64,000 nucleotides of DNA. Origin: Streptomyces sp. B93 (GTDB lineage Bacteria; Actinomycetota; Actinomycetes; Streptomycetales; Streptomycetaceae). Location of the stretch: assembly GCF_018070565.1 (NCBI RefSeq), contig NZ_JAGPXL010000007.1, forward strand, positions 1 to 64,000, written 5' to 3'. This document shows, in pieces, positions 48,477 to 57,242 of the stretch (positions within the stretch are counted from its first letter, which is position 1; every line of letters starts with the position of its first letter). The translations under genes were made by a program, and so were the position numbers. The notes under the pieces are model-generated. The model saw only the letters and a list, made by a program, of their open reading frames with translations, did no database searches and was not told where the DNA came from.

Positions 48477-49502
48477 TCAGCCCGTGGTGAGCACCATACG
48501 GAAGCGCGCGCTGCCGTCCAGCATCTTCCGGTAGGCGGCGTCGGCCTCGTCCAGGGGCACGGTCTCCACCATGGGCCGGATGCCGTGCAGGGCACTGAAC
48601 GCCATGGTTTCCTGCACGTCCTGTGCGGTGCCGGACGGGTGGCCGCGCACGGTCCTGCCCCGCATGATCAGCTGGAACGGGCTGATACCCATCGGCTCGG
48701 CGCTCGCGCCGACGACGATGAGTTCGCCCCGGTGCGTCATGCCGTCGACCGTCGCCGCGATGGCCTCGGAGTCACCGGCGGTGGCCAGGACGGCCCGCGC
48801 GCCGCCGAGGGAGAGCAGGGCCTCCGAGACCGGCGTCCCCGCCGTGCTGTCGACGTAGTGATGGGCGCCCAACTGCTTGGCGAACTCGGCCTTCTCCGCT
48901 CCCCGGGCGATGGCGACGGTCTCGAAGCCCATCGCCACGGCGTACTGCACGCCCAGGTGACCGAGGCCGCCGATGCCCAGCACGGCGACCAGATCGCCGG
49001 GCCGGGCGGAGCCGCGCCGCAGACCGTTGTACGTCGTGACGCCCGCGCAGGCCATGGGTCCGGCGTGGGCCGACGTCAGGGCGTCGGGAATCCGGGCCAG
49101 CGCGTCGATCGGCGCGATCATCGCGTCGGCGAAGCCTCCGTCGTAGGCGTAGCCGGGGATCTTGAGGCTGTCACAGACGATGAAGTCGCCCTGGCGGCAG
49201 GGGGTGCAGTGACCGCAGCTGCCCCCGAACCAGCCCACCGTCACGCGGTCCCCCACCTGCCAGCCGCTGTCCTGCGCCCCCTCGCCGAGTTCGTCGATGC
49301 GTCCGGCGACCTCATGACCGGGCACCAGGGGGAAGCGCACCCCGGGCATTCCGGCGCCGACGAAGAAGGCGTCGCTGTGGCAGATGCCGCAGGCCTCGAC
49401 GGCGATCCGGACGTGACGCGGTCCCGGGCGGGGCAGCTCGCGCTCGACGACTTCGAAGGTCCCGTTCGCGGTGGCTACCTGGGCGACTCGACAGGTGTTC
49501 AT
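48477..49502 (-). CDS. Zinc-dependent alcohol dehydrogenase
   Basis: 341 aa medium-chain dehydrogenase of the AdhP type. Catalytic zinc ligands CGICHSD and GHEVAGRIDELGEG; structural zinc cysteines in GSCGHCTPCRQGDFIVC; NAD site VLGIGGLGHLGVQYA. ATG at 49502 has GGAGAG seven bases upstream; the frame runs 18 codons further without signals. It is downstream of the HxlR gene in the same orientation, 140 bases away, and may be in its regulon. Probable primary alcohol or aldehyde substrate. Confidence 0.93.
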   Translation of the reverse strand: MNTCRVAQVATANGTFEVVERELPRPGPRHVRIAVEACGICHSDAFFVGAGMPGVRFPLVPGHEVAGRIDELGEGAQDSGWQVGDRVTVGWFGGSCGHCTPCRQGDFIVCDSLKIPGYAYDGGFADAMIAPIDALARIPDALTSAHAGPMACAGVTTYNGLRRGSARPGDLVAVLGIGGLGHLGVQYAVAMGFETVAIARGAEKAEFAKQLGAHHYVDSTAGTPVSEALLSLGGARAVLATAGDSEAIAATVDGMTHRGELIVVGASAEPMGISPFQLIMRGRTVRGHPSGTAQDVQETMAFSALHGIRPMVETVPLDEADAAYRKMLDGSARFRMVLTTG

Positions 49503-49642
49503 ACGCGGCTCTCCGGAGACGGGCGGCGACCCGGACGGGGTGCGCCCGGCGGTCATTTCCTCTCACGGTCGGGACGTGAGAGCACCTCCATCGCACCACT
49601 CACCGGTGGGGTCGGCAACACGTGCCCGCGGGCCGGGTCTCC

Positions 49643-50161
49643 TCAGACCGAGAGGGGTTCCAGCAGCCTCTTCGGCGTGAGCAGGGCGCGGCTCACCGGG
49701 TCCGTGGGGTTCGTGTCCAGCGCGGGTCCCGGCTCCATCAGCACGTCCTCGACCGGTACGACCACGCCGCAGGCCGGGCACTCCCCGTACGCCCCCAGTT
49801 CGGTACGGCAGTCGGCGTGCCGGAAGCTGCGCAGTTGGGCGCCGGTCACATGCGCGCGGCCCCAGAGCCCGAGCGAGCGCAGGGTGGGCCAGAGCGCGAT
49901 GCCGCGTGCGGTGATGACGTACTCGTCGCGCGGGGGTGACTGCTGGTACCGGCGCTTCTCCAGGAGGCCCTGCTCCGTCAGCTTCTGTAGCCGGGCGGAG
50001 AGCACGGCGCGCGGGATGCCGAGGTGGACCAGGAAGTCGTTGTAGCGGCGCACGCCGAACAGCGCGTCCCGGACGACGAGCAGCGTCCACCGCTCGCCGA
50101 CGATCTCCAGTGCGTCCGCGATGGAGCACTCCTGCGTCGCATAGTCCTTGCCAAGCGCCAT
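49643..50161 (-). CDS. HxlR-family regulator
   Basis: 172 aa. HxlR winged helix: CSIADALEIVGERWTLLVVRDALFGVRRYNDFLVHLGIPRAVLSARLQKLTEQGLLEKRRY. The C-terminal extension (about 115-172) has CRTELGAYGECPACGVVV, with three cysteines that may form a zinc site or a redox switch. It diverges from the MFS gene; two near-identical 19-base sites lie between. It probably represses the MFS transporter and itself. Confidence 0.9.
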   Translation of the reverse strand: MALGKDYATQECSIADALEIVGERWTLLVVRDALFGVRRYNDFLVHLGIPRAVLSARLQKLTEQGLLEKRRYQQSPPRDEYVITARGIALWPTLRSLGLWGRAHVTGAQLRSFRHADCRTELGAYGECPACGVVVPVEDVLMEPGPALDTNPTDPVSRALLTPKRLLEPLSV

Positions 50162-50178
50162 GCCGTCCAGGCTACCAA

Positions 50179-50272
50179 GTCGGTTCAGTGATTGAACTCA
50201 CAAGGGAAGCCGGGATCGATGACCTGACCCCTGGCGCTACTGTGACCAACCACGTCGGTTCAATGACCGAAC
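50179..50272. promoter_or_regulatory. Two 19-base operator repeats between hxlR-like and MFS genes
   Basis: Site A (50179-50197) GTCGGTTCAGTGATTGAAC and site B (50254-50272) GTCGGTTCAATGACCGAAC match at 16 of 19 bases and each contains an inverted GTTC/GAAC. Spacing is 75 bases. Likely HxlR binding sites covering both divergent promoters. Confidence 0.68.
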
Positions 50273-50304
50273 CTTCTCGTACCGCTTCCGGAGGCCCCGA
50301 CCCC

Positions 50305-51699
50305 ATGTCCCTGGACACCCCAGCCACGACATCAGCGAGAAACGGCGTTCGGACACGCGCCGACCGGGCCCCGAGGCCCCGTGCCACCCTGGCGCTGACC
50401 AGCGCGGCGACGGCCGTGACGCTGATGACGTACACCACGCCGCTCGTCACGCTCCCCGACACGGCCGCCGCCCTCCACACCCCGCTCTCCGCGCAGGCAT
50501 GGCTGATCAACGGCACACCCCTGGGCCTGGCCGCGCTCCTGCTGGTCGCGGGCAGCCTCGCCGACGACTACGGCCGCCGCCGGATCTTCCTCCTGGGCAC
50601 CCTCACCCTGGGCATCACCACGGCACTCGGCGGTCTGGCCTCCTCGACCCTGCTGTTCACGCTGGCCCGCATCGCGCAGGGCGCGGCCAGCGCCGCGATC
50701 CTCGCCAGCAGCCTCGGCCTCCTCGTCCACGCCTTCCCGAGCCCACGCGGCCGACTGCACGCGACCGGAGTCTGGGGCGCCTTCGTCAGCGGCGGCATCG
50801 CCGTCGGCCCCCTGGTGGCGGGCGCGATACCGAACTGGCGGGTGGCGTACGGCGTCCTGGGCGCGGCGCTGCTGGTCGTGGCGGCCCTGTCGGCGCGTAC
50901 GTTGTCGGAGTCCCGTTCCCCGAGGGACGGACGTCCTGACATCCTCGGCGCGCTGGCCTTCGGACTGGCGCTGGTCGCGCTGGTCGCCGCGCTCACCCTG
51001 GGCAGGGACGGCTGGCTGCGCGCACCGGTGGGCCTGCTGTTCCTCGCGGCCGTCGTGCTGCTCGGCCTGTTCGTGCTCGTGGAGCGCCGCGCCAAGAGCC
51101 CGATGATCGAGCTGGGCCTGCTGCGCCGCAGAGGCTTCCTCGCGTCCTCCGTCGGCGGCCTGTTCACGGGCCTGGCGGTGATCGGCCTGTTCAGCTTCCT
51201 GCCCTTCATCCTCCAGCAGACGCTCGGCCTGTCCCCCCTCGAGACGGCGTGGCTCTTCCTGCTCTGGTCGGGTCTCTCCTTCGGTGTGGCGCTCCAGGCG
51301 AAGCGGCTGGCGGGCCGGGTGCCACCGCGTCATCAGCTGGCCCTCGGTTTCGTCCTGCACGCCGCGGGCGCGCTGACGATGCTCGGTGCGATCAACGCCG
51401 ACTCCTGGCAGCGGCTCCTTCCCGGTCTGGTCGTCAGCGGTGTCGGCAGCGGCCTGCTGAACGCCGCGCTGCCACTGCTCTCGGTGGAGTCGGTTCCGGC
51501 CGCGAGGGCGGCCATGGGCTCGGGTGCCCAGCAGACCCTGCGCTACATCGGCTCCTCGGCCGGGGTGGCGCTCGCGATCGCCGTGGTCACGTCGGCGGGC
51601 GGCGGCCTGGGCGACGGCACGAACATCGCGCTGCTCGGCGGGGCGGGGCTGTCGGTCCTGGCGGCCGGGGCGGTACTGGCGCTGCGGGACCGCTCCTGA
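50305..51699 (+). CDS. MFS drug/metabolite exporter
   Basis: 464 aa, about 14 membrane helices (DHA2-like). The loop 2-3 motif GSLADDYGRRRIFLLG and the motif C-like FVSGGIAVGPLVAG indicate an antiporter. ATG at 50305 has GGAGG ten bases upstream. Divergent from the HxlR regulator, which probably controls it. The substrate is unknown; the HxlR-alcohol dehydrogenase neighbourhood suggests an electrophile or quinone. Confidence 0.92.
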   Translation: MSLDTPATTSARNGVRTRADRAPRPRATLALTSAATAVTLMTYTTPLVTLPDTAAALHTPLSAQAWLINGTPLGLAALLLVAGSLADDYGRRRIFLLGTLTLGITTALGGLASSTLLFTLARIAQGAASAAILASSLGLLVHAFPSPRGRLHATGVWGAFVSGGIAVGPLVAGAIPNWRVAYGVLGAALLVVAALSARTLSESRSPRDGRPDILGALAFGLALVALVAALTLGRDGWLRAPVGLLFLAAVVLLGLFVLVERRAKSPMIELGLLRRRGFLASSVGGLFTGLAVIGLFSFLPFILQQTLGLSPLETAWLFLLWSGLSFGVALQAKRLAGRVPPRHQLALGFVLHAAGALTMLGAINADSWQRLLPGLVVSGVGSGLLNAALPLLSVESVPAARAAMGSGAQQTLRYIGSSAGVALAIAVVTSAGGGLGDGTNIALLGGAGLSVLAAGAVLALRDRS

Positions 51700-51942
51700 G
51701 CGGAGGTGATTGGGACGGGGAGCGCCGTGGCCATGGCCCGGCTCACCCCGTGTTCACCGTCCCCTCGGCAAGCGTCATCGGCGTTCCTCAGGCACCGCTG
51801 GGCTGCGCACCGCGTACCGGAAGCCGTGGAAGACGGTCCGTTCCAAGTCGCCCTAGTCATCCTCCAGTACCGACGCGTACAGAGGACGGCGCCCACCGGT
51901 CGCGTCGACGGGGCCACGGCTCACCGGTGCGGGCCGTCGCGG

Positions 51943-52602
51943 CTATGCCCCGCCGTCGGCGTGCAGTACGGCGAACACCGCCCTGGCGCGGGTGCCGTTC
52001 GGCGTCTGCCAGCAGCCCGTGACATGGCCGACGGTGTCCTGCGGCGCGAGCAGCGGGGTGGTGTCCGCGGGTCGCAGGACGCGGTGCAGGCGGAGGGCGG
52101 GGCCGTGCGGCGTGGCCAGGACGGTGCCGTCCGGATCGTCGGTGACGGTGACTGGCTCCCGGAGGGGGCCCGCACCCGTGCAGGAGGCGGTGACCTCCCG
52201 GTCCGGTACGTCGCTCAGGTTCTGGTCCTGGGCCTGTGCCCGCCCCTCGATCAGGGCCAGCAACTGCGCCATGGCCACCCGGTCGTGGCAGGCGTCGTAG
52301 GCCCACCGCCGACCCAGCACGCCGTGGTCCATGGTGCCGACGAGCGCGTGTGCCGCCCCGGCGAGCGGGGCGCCGCGGTAGGTGAGCGGGACGAGGTAGG
52401 TGGTCGGGTCGGCACTCGAGGTGTCCGTGACGACCATGAACTCGATGCCCACCTCGCCCTCCGGGTCGTCCAGCCGGAACCCGCCCGCCTTGGCCAACTG
52501 GGGCCCGGCCGCGCCGCGTTGGTACCAGGGGCGGGTCGGGAGCCAGGAGGTGAGCAGTTCCAGCTTGGTCGGTCGGAGCGTGGTGTCGTGGATGACGGCC
52601 AT
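51943..52602 (-). CDS. Maltokinase N-terminal cap-like protein
   Basis: 219 aa. It resembles the N-terminal cap domain of actinobacterial maltokinase without the kinase (HDTTLRPTKLELLTSWLPTRPWYQ, GVEIEFMVV-type strand, LVPLTYRGAPL, LVGTMDHGVLGRRWAYDACHD). Such stand-alone proteins are often labelled '1,4-alpha-glucan branching protein', which is misleading since no GH13 motifs exist. No signal peptide. Role unknown. Confidence 0.75.
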   Translation of the reverse strand: MAVIHDTTLRPTKLELLTSWLPTRPWYQRGAAGPQLAKAGGFRLDDPEGEVGIEFMVVTDTSSADPTTYLVPLTYRGAPLAGAAHALVGTMDHGVLGRRWAYDACHDRVAMAQLLALIEGRAQAQDQNLSDVPDREVTASCTGAGPLREPVTVTDDPDGTVLATPHGPALRLHRVLRPADTTPLLAPQDTVGHVTGCWQTPNGTRARAVFAVLHADGGA

Positions 52603-52652
52603 GTCTCGGGTTTCCCTCCGGTGGTGATCCTGGTCGGGCCCCGCACCCTGCG

Positions 52653-53210
52653 TCAGTGGGTGAGGGCGGGCGGTGTGGGCAGTCCGGGAGGCGCTGTCTC
52701 GGAGGCCGCGGGCGGGGTGGGGAGGGGGACGCCGCAGGCGGTACCGGAGAGGCTCACGACCATCGCGGGGCCCTCAGGCGAATCACCGGCGCCCAGGAAC
52801 CCGGCCCAGCGGTTCTTCTCCAGGTGCCAGCCGACGGCGTCATCCTCGCTCGGCGGCTGCCAGTCCGACCGCCAGCCCCGCTCCTCAAGGACGGTCAGCA
52901 CCGGGCGGACGGCCTCGCGATCCAGTGGTTCCGCGGTCCGCAGGAAAGCCACGACCCTGCACGGGTTGCCTGTCACCTTCCCGGCCTCCGCCATGTCGGC
53001 GAACCGGACCCGCCCCTGGCCCACCGCCTCGAACGCCGCCCGGACATCGCGGCGCACCTGAGCGACGGTCAGTTCGTCCTCGGCCCGTGCCGCCGTCGCA
53101 CTCGCGGTGGCCGCCTCCCCGTCCGTCGCACGGCCCCCGCCGCCCTCGCCACACCCCGTCAGCGCCGCCGCCAGTGCCAGCACCGTGACAGCCCGTCCCA
53201 CCCCGCGCAT
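52653..53210 (-). CDS. Lipoprotein of unknown function
   Basis: 185 aa. Signal II: basic MRGVGR, hydrophobic core VTVLALAAAL and lipobox LTGC, so it should be anchored outside the membrane. The mature domain has two more cysteines (GNPCRVVAF, SGTACGVPL), and a Pro-rich tail. No family recognised. It lies 50 bases upstream of the maltokinase-cap gene in the same direction and may share its transcript. Confidence 0.82.
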   Translation of the reverse strand: MRGVGRAVTVLALAAALTGCGEGGGGRATDGEAATASATAARAEDELTVAQVRRDVRAAFEAVGQGRVRFADMAEAGKVTGNPCRVVAFLRTAEPLDREAVRPVLTVLEERGWRSDWQPPSEDDAVGWHLEKNRWAGFLGAGDSPEGPAMVVSLSGTACGVPLPTPPAASETAPPGLPTPPALTH

Positions 53211-53375
53211 GCGTCATGCCTCCGTCATCACAGTCGTGCGGGGAAGTCTCGCACGCACGCGTGCGGCCTCCTCCGTGGCGTCGGGGTGACACGTTCGCAG
53301 CAACCCCGGTGAGACCGGACTCCTCGCGGGAACGGTGAGCCGAAAGGACCGAGAAGCAGGGGAAGGGTACGACGC

Positions 53376-54170
53376 ATGCACATCGACCTGAAGGGGCGCA
53401 CCGCTCTGGTCACCGGCTCCACCCAGGGCATCGGGGCGGCGATCGCGGCGGGGCTGGCGCGGTCCGGGGCCCGGGTGGCCGTCAACGGGCGCAGTGAGGA
53501 ACGGGTGGAGGAGAGCATCACCCGGCTGCGCGCGGAGGTACCGGGAGCGGAGTTCGTCGCCGCGGTCGCCGATGTGGGTACGGCGGAGGGGGCCGACCGG
53601 GTCGCCGAGGCGGTGCCCGAGCCCGATGTCCTGGTCAACAACCTCGGGATCTTCGGCTCCGCCGAACCGCTGGAGATCGACGACGACGAGTGGCGGCGCT
53701 ACTTCGAGGTCAACGTGCTGGCGGCGGTGCGGCTGACCCGGATGTTCCTGCCGTCGATGATGGCGCGCGGCTGGGGCCGCGTGCAGTACATCGCCAGTGA
53801 CTCGGCCGTCGCCATCCCCGCCGAGATGATCCACTACGGGATGTCGAAGACCTCGCTCCTCGCGGTGAGCCGCGGCTTCGCCAAGGCGGCCGCGGGCACC
53901 GGCGTCACGGTGAACTCGGTGCTCGCCGGGCCCACGCACACCGGCGGAGTGGAGGACTTCGTCTACGAACTGGTCGACCGTTCCCTGCCCTGGGACGAGG
54001 CACAGCGCGCGTTCATGCGCGCCCACCGGCCGCACTCCCTGCTGCAACGGCTGATCGAGCCGGAGGAGATCGCCCACATGGTCGTCTACCTGAGTTCGGA
54101 CCAGGCGTCGGCCACGACGGGCGGTGCGTTGCGGGTCGATGGTGGTTACGTCGACTCGATCCTTCCGTGA
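53376..54170 (+). CDS. Short-chain dehydrogenase/reductase
   Basis: 264 aa. TGSTQGIG cofactor site, NNLG instead of the usual NNAG, catalytic YGMSK, and a C-terminal SDQASATTGGALRVDGGYVDSI. Arg after the second strand (VNGRSEER) suggests NADP(H). No regulator adjoins it and no operator stands out in the 165 bases before it. Confidence 0.92.
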   Translation: MHIDLKGRTALVTGSTQGIGAAIAAGLARSGARVAVNGRSEERVEESITRLRAEVPGAEFVAAVADVGTAEGADRVAEAVPEPDVLVNNLGIFGSAEPLEIDDDEWRRYFEVNVLAAVRLTRMFLPSMMARGWGRVQYIASDSAVAIPAEMIHYGMSKTSLLAVSRGFAKAAAGTGVTVNSVLAGPTHTGGVEDFVYELVDRSLPWDEAQRAFMRAHRPHSLLQRLIEPEEIAHMVVYLSSDQASATTGGALRVDGGYVDSILP

Positions 54171-54350
54171 GGCGGGGGCTGCCCCAGCTGGTCCGGACGC
54201 CAGGGCACCTGAAGTGGACAAGGGTTGTGGGGTGAGCGAAGAGGGTGAACCCGCACGGAGAACCCACGGGCGTCGCGGCACGCGCCGCGGTGCTCGTCGG
54301 TGAGGAAGGCCCGCCCCCTGACGGGGTGTGCGGCGCCCGCCGCCCAGGCC

Positions 54351-55274
54351 CTAGCGAGCGACCGGGAGCTGCTCCGCCGGCCAGTGGGCGTCCGTCAGTT
54401 CCTCCGACGCCGTCCACAGGCGTCGGGCCGCTGCCGCGTCGCTCGCCGCCGCCGACCGTCCGACCAGCGTGGGCCCGCCCCGCAACTCGCCGAGGCCGTC
54501 GGGGCCGACGAAGCTCGCGCCGGGCAGGTCCTGGGTCGCGGCGAACAGGGTGGGCAGGGCGCCTGCCGCGTCGTCCTGGGCGAGGAACCTGTTGCCGATC
54601 CTCAGGACTGCCCGCATGACGGGGTTCGCGGTGTGGCTCTGGAGGTTGGTGGCCGCGTAGCCGGGGTGGGCGGCGAGGGCGCGTACCGGGGAGCCGGACT
54701 CGGTCAGGCGGCGCTGGAGTTCCAGGGTGAACAGGAGGTTTGCCAGCTTCGACTGGGCGTACGCGCGCCGCGGGTCGTAGTCGGACGTCCAGTTGAGGTC
54801 CTCGAAGCGGATGCGGCCGTCCGCCCAGCGGTGGGCGCCGGAGGAGACGGTCACGACGCGGTCGGTGAGGTGCGGCAGCAGCAGGTTCGTCAGGGCGAAG
54901 TGGCCCAGGTGGTTGGTGCCGAACTGCATCTCGAAGCCGTCCGCCGTCCGTTGCCGCGGCAGCATCATCACACCGGCGTTGTTGATCAGCAGGTCCAGCG
55001 GACGGCCCTGCCAGGCGGCCGCGAACTCCCGTACGGAGGACAGGTCCGCCAGGTCCAGGCGGCGTACCTCGGTGCTGCCGTGCACCGTCGTCGCCGCCGC
55101 CCGGCCCCGTTCCGGGTCCCGCACGGCGAGGACGACGTGTGCGCCCGCGCCTGCCAGGGCCTGTGCCGCGGTGCGGCCGATCCCGCTGTTGGCGCCGGTG
55201 ATCACCGCCGTGCGACCGGTGAGGTCGGGCAGCCGGCTCGCGGCCCATGCGTTGGTCTTCTTCTCCTCAGCCAT
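54351..55274 (-). CDS. Short-chain dehydrogenase (retinol dehydrogenase-like)
   Basis: 307 aa, the long SDR type with TGANSGIG, NNAGVMMLP, VSSGAHRW and catalytic YAQSK. ATG at 55274 fits the predicted transcription start of a strong promoter (TTGACA-N17-TACATT), so the mRNA is probably leaderless. Diverges from a TetR gene across a region with three 18-base tandem repeats that touch the -35. Probably repressed by that TetR. Substrate unknown. Confidence 0.92.
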   Translation of the reverse strand: MAEEKKTNAWAASRLPDLTGRTAVITGANSGIGRTAAQALAGAGAHVVLAVRDPERGRAAATTVHGSTEVRRLDLADLSSVREFAAAWQGRPLDLLINNAGVMMLPRQRTADGFEMQFGTNHLGHFALTNLLLPHLTDRVVTVSSGAHRWADGRIRFEDLNWTSDYDPRRAYAQSKLANLLFTLELQRRLTESGSPVRALAAHPGYAATNLQSHTANPVMRAVLRIGNRFLAQDDAAGALPTLFAATQDLPGASFVGPDGLGELRGGPTLVGRSAAASDAAAARRLWTASEELTDAHWPAEQLPVAR

Positions 55275-55281
55275 ACCCTCG

Positions 55282-55310
55282 AATGTAGGCACCGCCAACA
55301 ATGATGTCAA
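55282..55310 (-). promoter_or_regulatory. Consensus promoter of the SDR gene
   Basis: Minus strand: TTGACA (55305-55310), 17-base spacer, TACATT (55282-55287), then seven bases and the A of the ATG. Near-consensus and placed for a leaderless mRNA. Confidence 0.72.
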
Positions 55311-55349
55311 TGACAACAATGCTGACGGTGACAACTATGCTGGCGACGC
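55296..55349. repeat. Three tandem 18-base repeats in the SDR/TetR promoter region
   Basis: Units start at 55296, 55314 and 55332, each beginning CAAC-W-ATG: CAACAATGATGTCAATGA, CAACAATGCTGACGGTGA, CAACTATGCTGGCGACGC. They lie between divergent genes, cover the SDR -35 and reach to 15 bases before the TetR start. Likely a stacked operator for the TetR. Confidence 0.65.
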
Positions 55350-55364
55350 CTACATGGAGTTACG

Positions 55365-55955
55365 ATGTCCCCCATGCCCGGGAGCCGCCCCTACCACCAC
55401 GGAGATCTGCGCGCCGCCCTGCTCGCCGCCGCGGAAAGCACCCTGCGGGAGAAGGGGGCCGGTTCCCTGTCGCTGCGCGAACTCGCCCGCGAGGTCGGCG
55501 TCAGCCACGCCGCGCCCGGCCGCCACTTCAAGGACAAGCAGGCCCTGCTCAACGCGCTGGCGCTGGCGGGGTGGGAGCGGCTCGGCCAGACCCTGGAGAC
55601 CGTCGACGACCCCGCCCTCCCCCTCGAACCCCGCCTCACCGCCCTCGCCCGGGCCTACCTCGGCTTCGCCGTGGACAACGCCGAGCTGCTGGAGCTGATG
55701 TACGCCCGCAAGCACGACCCCGAGGCCTCGGAGCGGATGGCCGCCGCCGTGGGCGGCCTCACCCAGGTCATCGCGGACGCCCAGGAGCGCGGCGAGATCA
55801 TCCCGGGCGACCCCGAGGAACTCGACCTCCTGCCAGGGGTCGCCCTGTACGGCATGGCCGCCTTCATCTCCGGCGGCATGCTGTCCCCCGAGGCGGCCAC
55901 GGCGAGCGTGGACACCCTGGTCCACCACCTGCTCCACGGCCTCAGGCCCCGCTGA
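55365..55955 (+). CDS. TetR-family regulator
   Basis: 196 aa. HTH LSLRELAREVGVSHAAPGRHFKDKQALL; the C-terminal TetR_C domain has FAVDNAELLELMYARKHD. ATG at 55365 has GGAG five bases upstream. It diverges from the SDR and probably regulates it through the 18-base repeats. Ligand unknown. Confidence 0.92.
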   Translation: MSPMPGSRPYHHGDLRAALLAAAESTLREKGAGSLSLRELAREVGVSHAAPGRHFKDKQALLNALALAGWERLGQTLETVDDPALPLEPRLTALARAYLGFAVDNAELLELMYARKHDPEASERMAAAVGGLTQVIADAQERGEIIPGDPEELDLLPGVALYGMAAFISGGMLSPEAATASVDTLVHHLLHGLRPR

Positions 55956-55981
55956 CGGTCACGCCTGTGGATTGCCGCCGG

Positions 55982-56755
55982 TCAGGGCCGTACCGCCGTC
56001 GCCGTGAAGAGTGGGATCGCGACGAACGCCCGGCCGTCCGCGGCGCGTTCGCGCTGGTCGGACAGCCACACCTCCGCCTCGGCGGCGCTCACCGCGCCCG
56101 CGGCGCCGGCGGCCCGCGCCAGCGCGCCGAGCACGGGCAGCATCAGTCCGTCGGTGAACACCGCCGTGTCCACCGCCACCCGCGCCTGCCCGAAGCCGCC
56201 GTCGAGGAGCAGGTTCCGGTAGCCGCGCGCCACCCGGGCACTGGGCATCAGGTCGGCGCGGGCGGCCACGATCGCCCGGGTCAGGGCGGGCAGCGCGGAG
56301 TCGATGACCAGGGTGTCCCAGTCCTGCCCGATCAGCGCGACACGCCCGCCCGGCACCAGCACCCGGTACGCCTCCGCCACCGCCGCCGCCGGATCGGTCA
56401 GCTCGTGCAGCACCTTCTCCGCCCGGCAGGCGTCGAAGGAGCCGTCCGGATACGGGAGCGCCTCCGCGGCGGCGACCTCGAAGCGCTGGTCGGGCCAGCG
56501 CTCCCGGGCCGCCGCCACCATGCCGACGTTGGCGTCGACGCCGGTCGCCGCGGCACCGAGAGTGGCGGCCTCGCCAACCGCGCGCCCACCGCCGCAGCCG
56601 ATGTCCAACAGGCGGGTCCCCGGGCCCACGCCGAGGAGTTCGTAGGAGCGGGCGCGCAGGGCGACGGCCGCGGGGGCTTCGTCCAGGAGGTCGAGGAGGG
56701 TGAGCAGTTCGCTGAGGTCGCGCTGCCCGGTCGTCGCTGTCGTTGTGTTGGCCAT
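55982..56755 (-). CDS. Class I SAM-dependent methyltransferase
   Basis: 257 aa. SAM-binding motif I LLDIGCGGGRAVGEAATLG, acid loop VDANVGMV, motif with LPYPDGSFDACRAEKVLHEL, and VLVPGGRVALIGQDWD. It resembles small-molecule or tailoring methyltransferases. ATG at 56755 sits close to a MerR gene start on the other strand, and a 22-base palindrome lies between. The N-terminal Thr stretch (ANTTTATTGQRD) is unusual but probably harmless. Confidence 0.9.
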   Translation of the reverse strand: MANTTTATTGQRDLSELLTLLDLLDEAPAAVALRARSYELLGVGPGTRLLDIGCGGGRAVGEAATLGAAATGVDANVGMVAAARERWPDQRFEVAAAEALPYPDGSFDACRAEKVLHELTDPAAAVAEAYRVLVPGGRVALIGQDWDTLVIDSALPALTRAIVAARADLMPSARVARGYRNLLLDGGFGQARVAVDTAVFTDGLMLPVLGALARAAGAAGAVSAAEAEVWLSDQRERAADGRAFVAIPLFTATAVRP

Positions 56756-56769
56756 GCGCGCCAGACTGC

Positions 56770-56791
56770 GACTTAATGCCGACATGAAGTC
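56770..56791. promoter_or_regulatory. MerR-type palindrome over the MerR start codon
   Basis: A 22-base near-palindrome (GACTT...AAGTC, 18 of 22 positions symmetric) covers the ATG at 56784 and ends 14 bases from the divergent methyltransferase start. Likely binding site of the MerR protein for control of both genes. Confidence 0.62.
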
Positions 56792-57206
56792 AAGCGCCAC
56801 CGTCGCCCCCATGGCCATCGGCGAACTCGCCGCACACTACGGGCTCGCGCCGCACGTCCTACGGCACTGGGAGGCGATGGGCCTGCTCTCCCCCGGCCGC
56901 GACAGCGCCGGGCGACGCCGCTACGACGGGACGCACCTGGCACGCGTCGCGGTGATCCTGCGCGGCAAGGAGGCGGGGCTCGGTCTGGCGGAGATCCGTG
57001 ACCTCCTCGCCGACGACGGCGCCGACCGCCGCCGGGTACGGCTGGAGGCCCACCGGCAGCGGCTTCAGGCGACCGTCGACCGGGCCCGCGCCTGCCTGGA
57101 ACTCGTTGAGTGCGCCCTCGGCTGCACCCACACCTCCCTGGCCACCTGCCCGGACTTCGCCGTGCTGGTCCAGGAGCGTGTGGACGCCGGGCCGTTGCCG
57201 GAATGA
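56784..57206 (+). CDS. MerR-family regulator
   Basis: 140 aa. N-terminal MerR HTH: AIGELAAHYGLAPHVLRHWEAMGLLSPGRDSAGRRRYDGTHLARVAVILRGKEAGLGLAEIRDLLADD, followed by a coiled coil and a short C-terminal region with C-x7-C (ECALGCTHTSLATC). The cysteines resemble a metal or redox site but are not the mercury triad. The start codon lies within the palindrome. It diverges from the methyltransferase. Confidence 0.9.
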   Translation: MKSSATVAPMAIGELAAHYGLAPHVLRHWEAMGLLSPGRDSAGRRRYDGTHLARVAVILRGKEAGLGLAEIRDLLADDGADRRRVRLEAHRQRLQATVDRARACLELVECALGCTHTSLATCPDFAVLVQERVDAGPLPE

Positions 57207-57242
57207 GCGAGCCTGTTGGTGCGAGCCTGTTGGCGCCGACCG

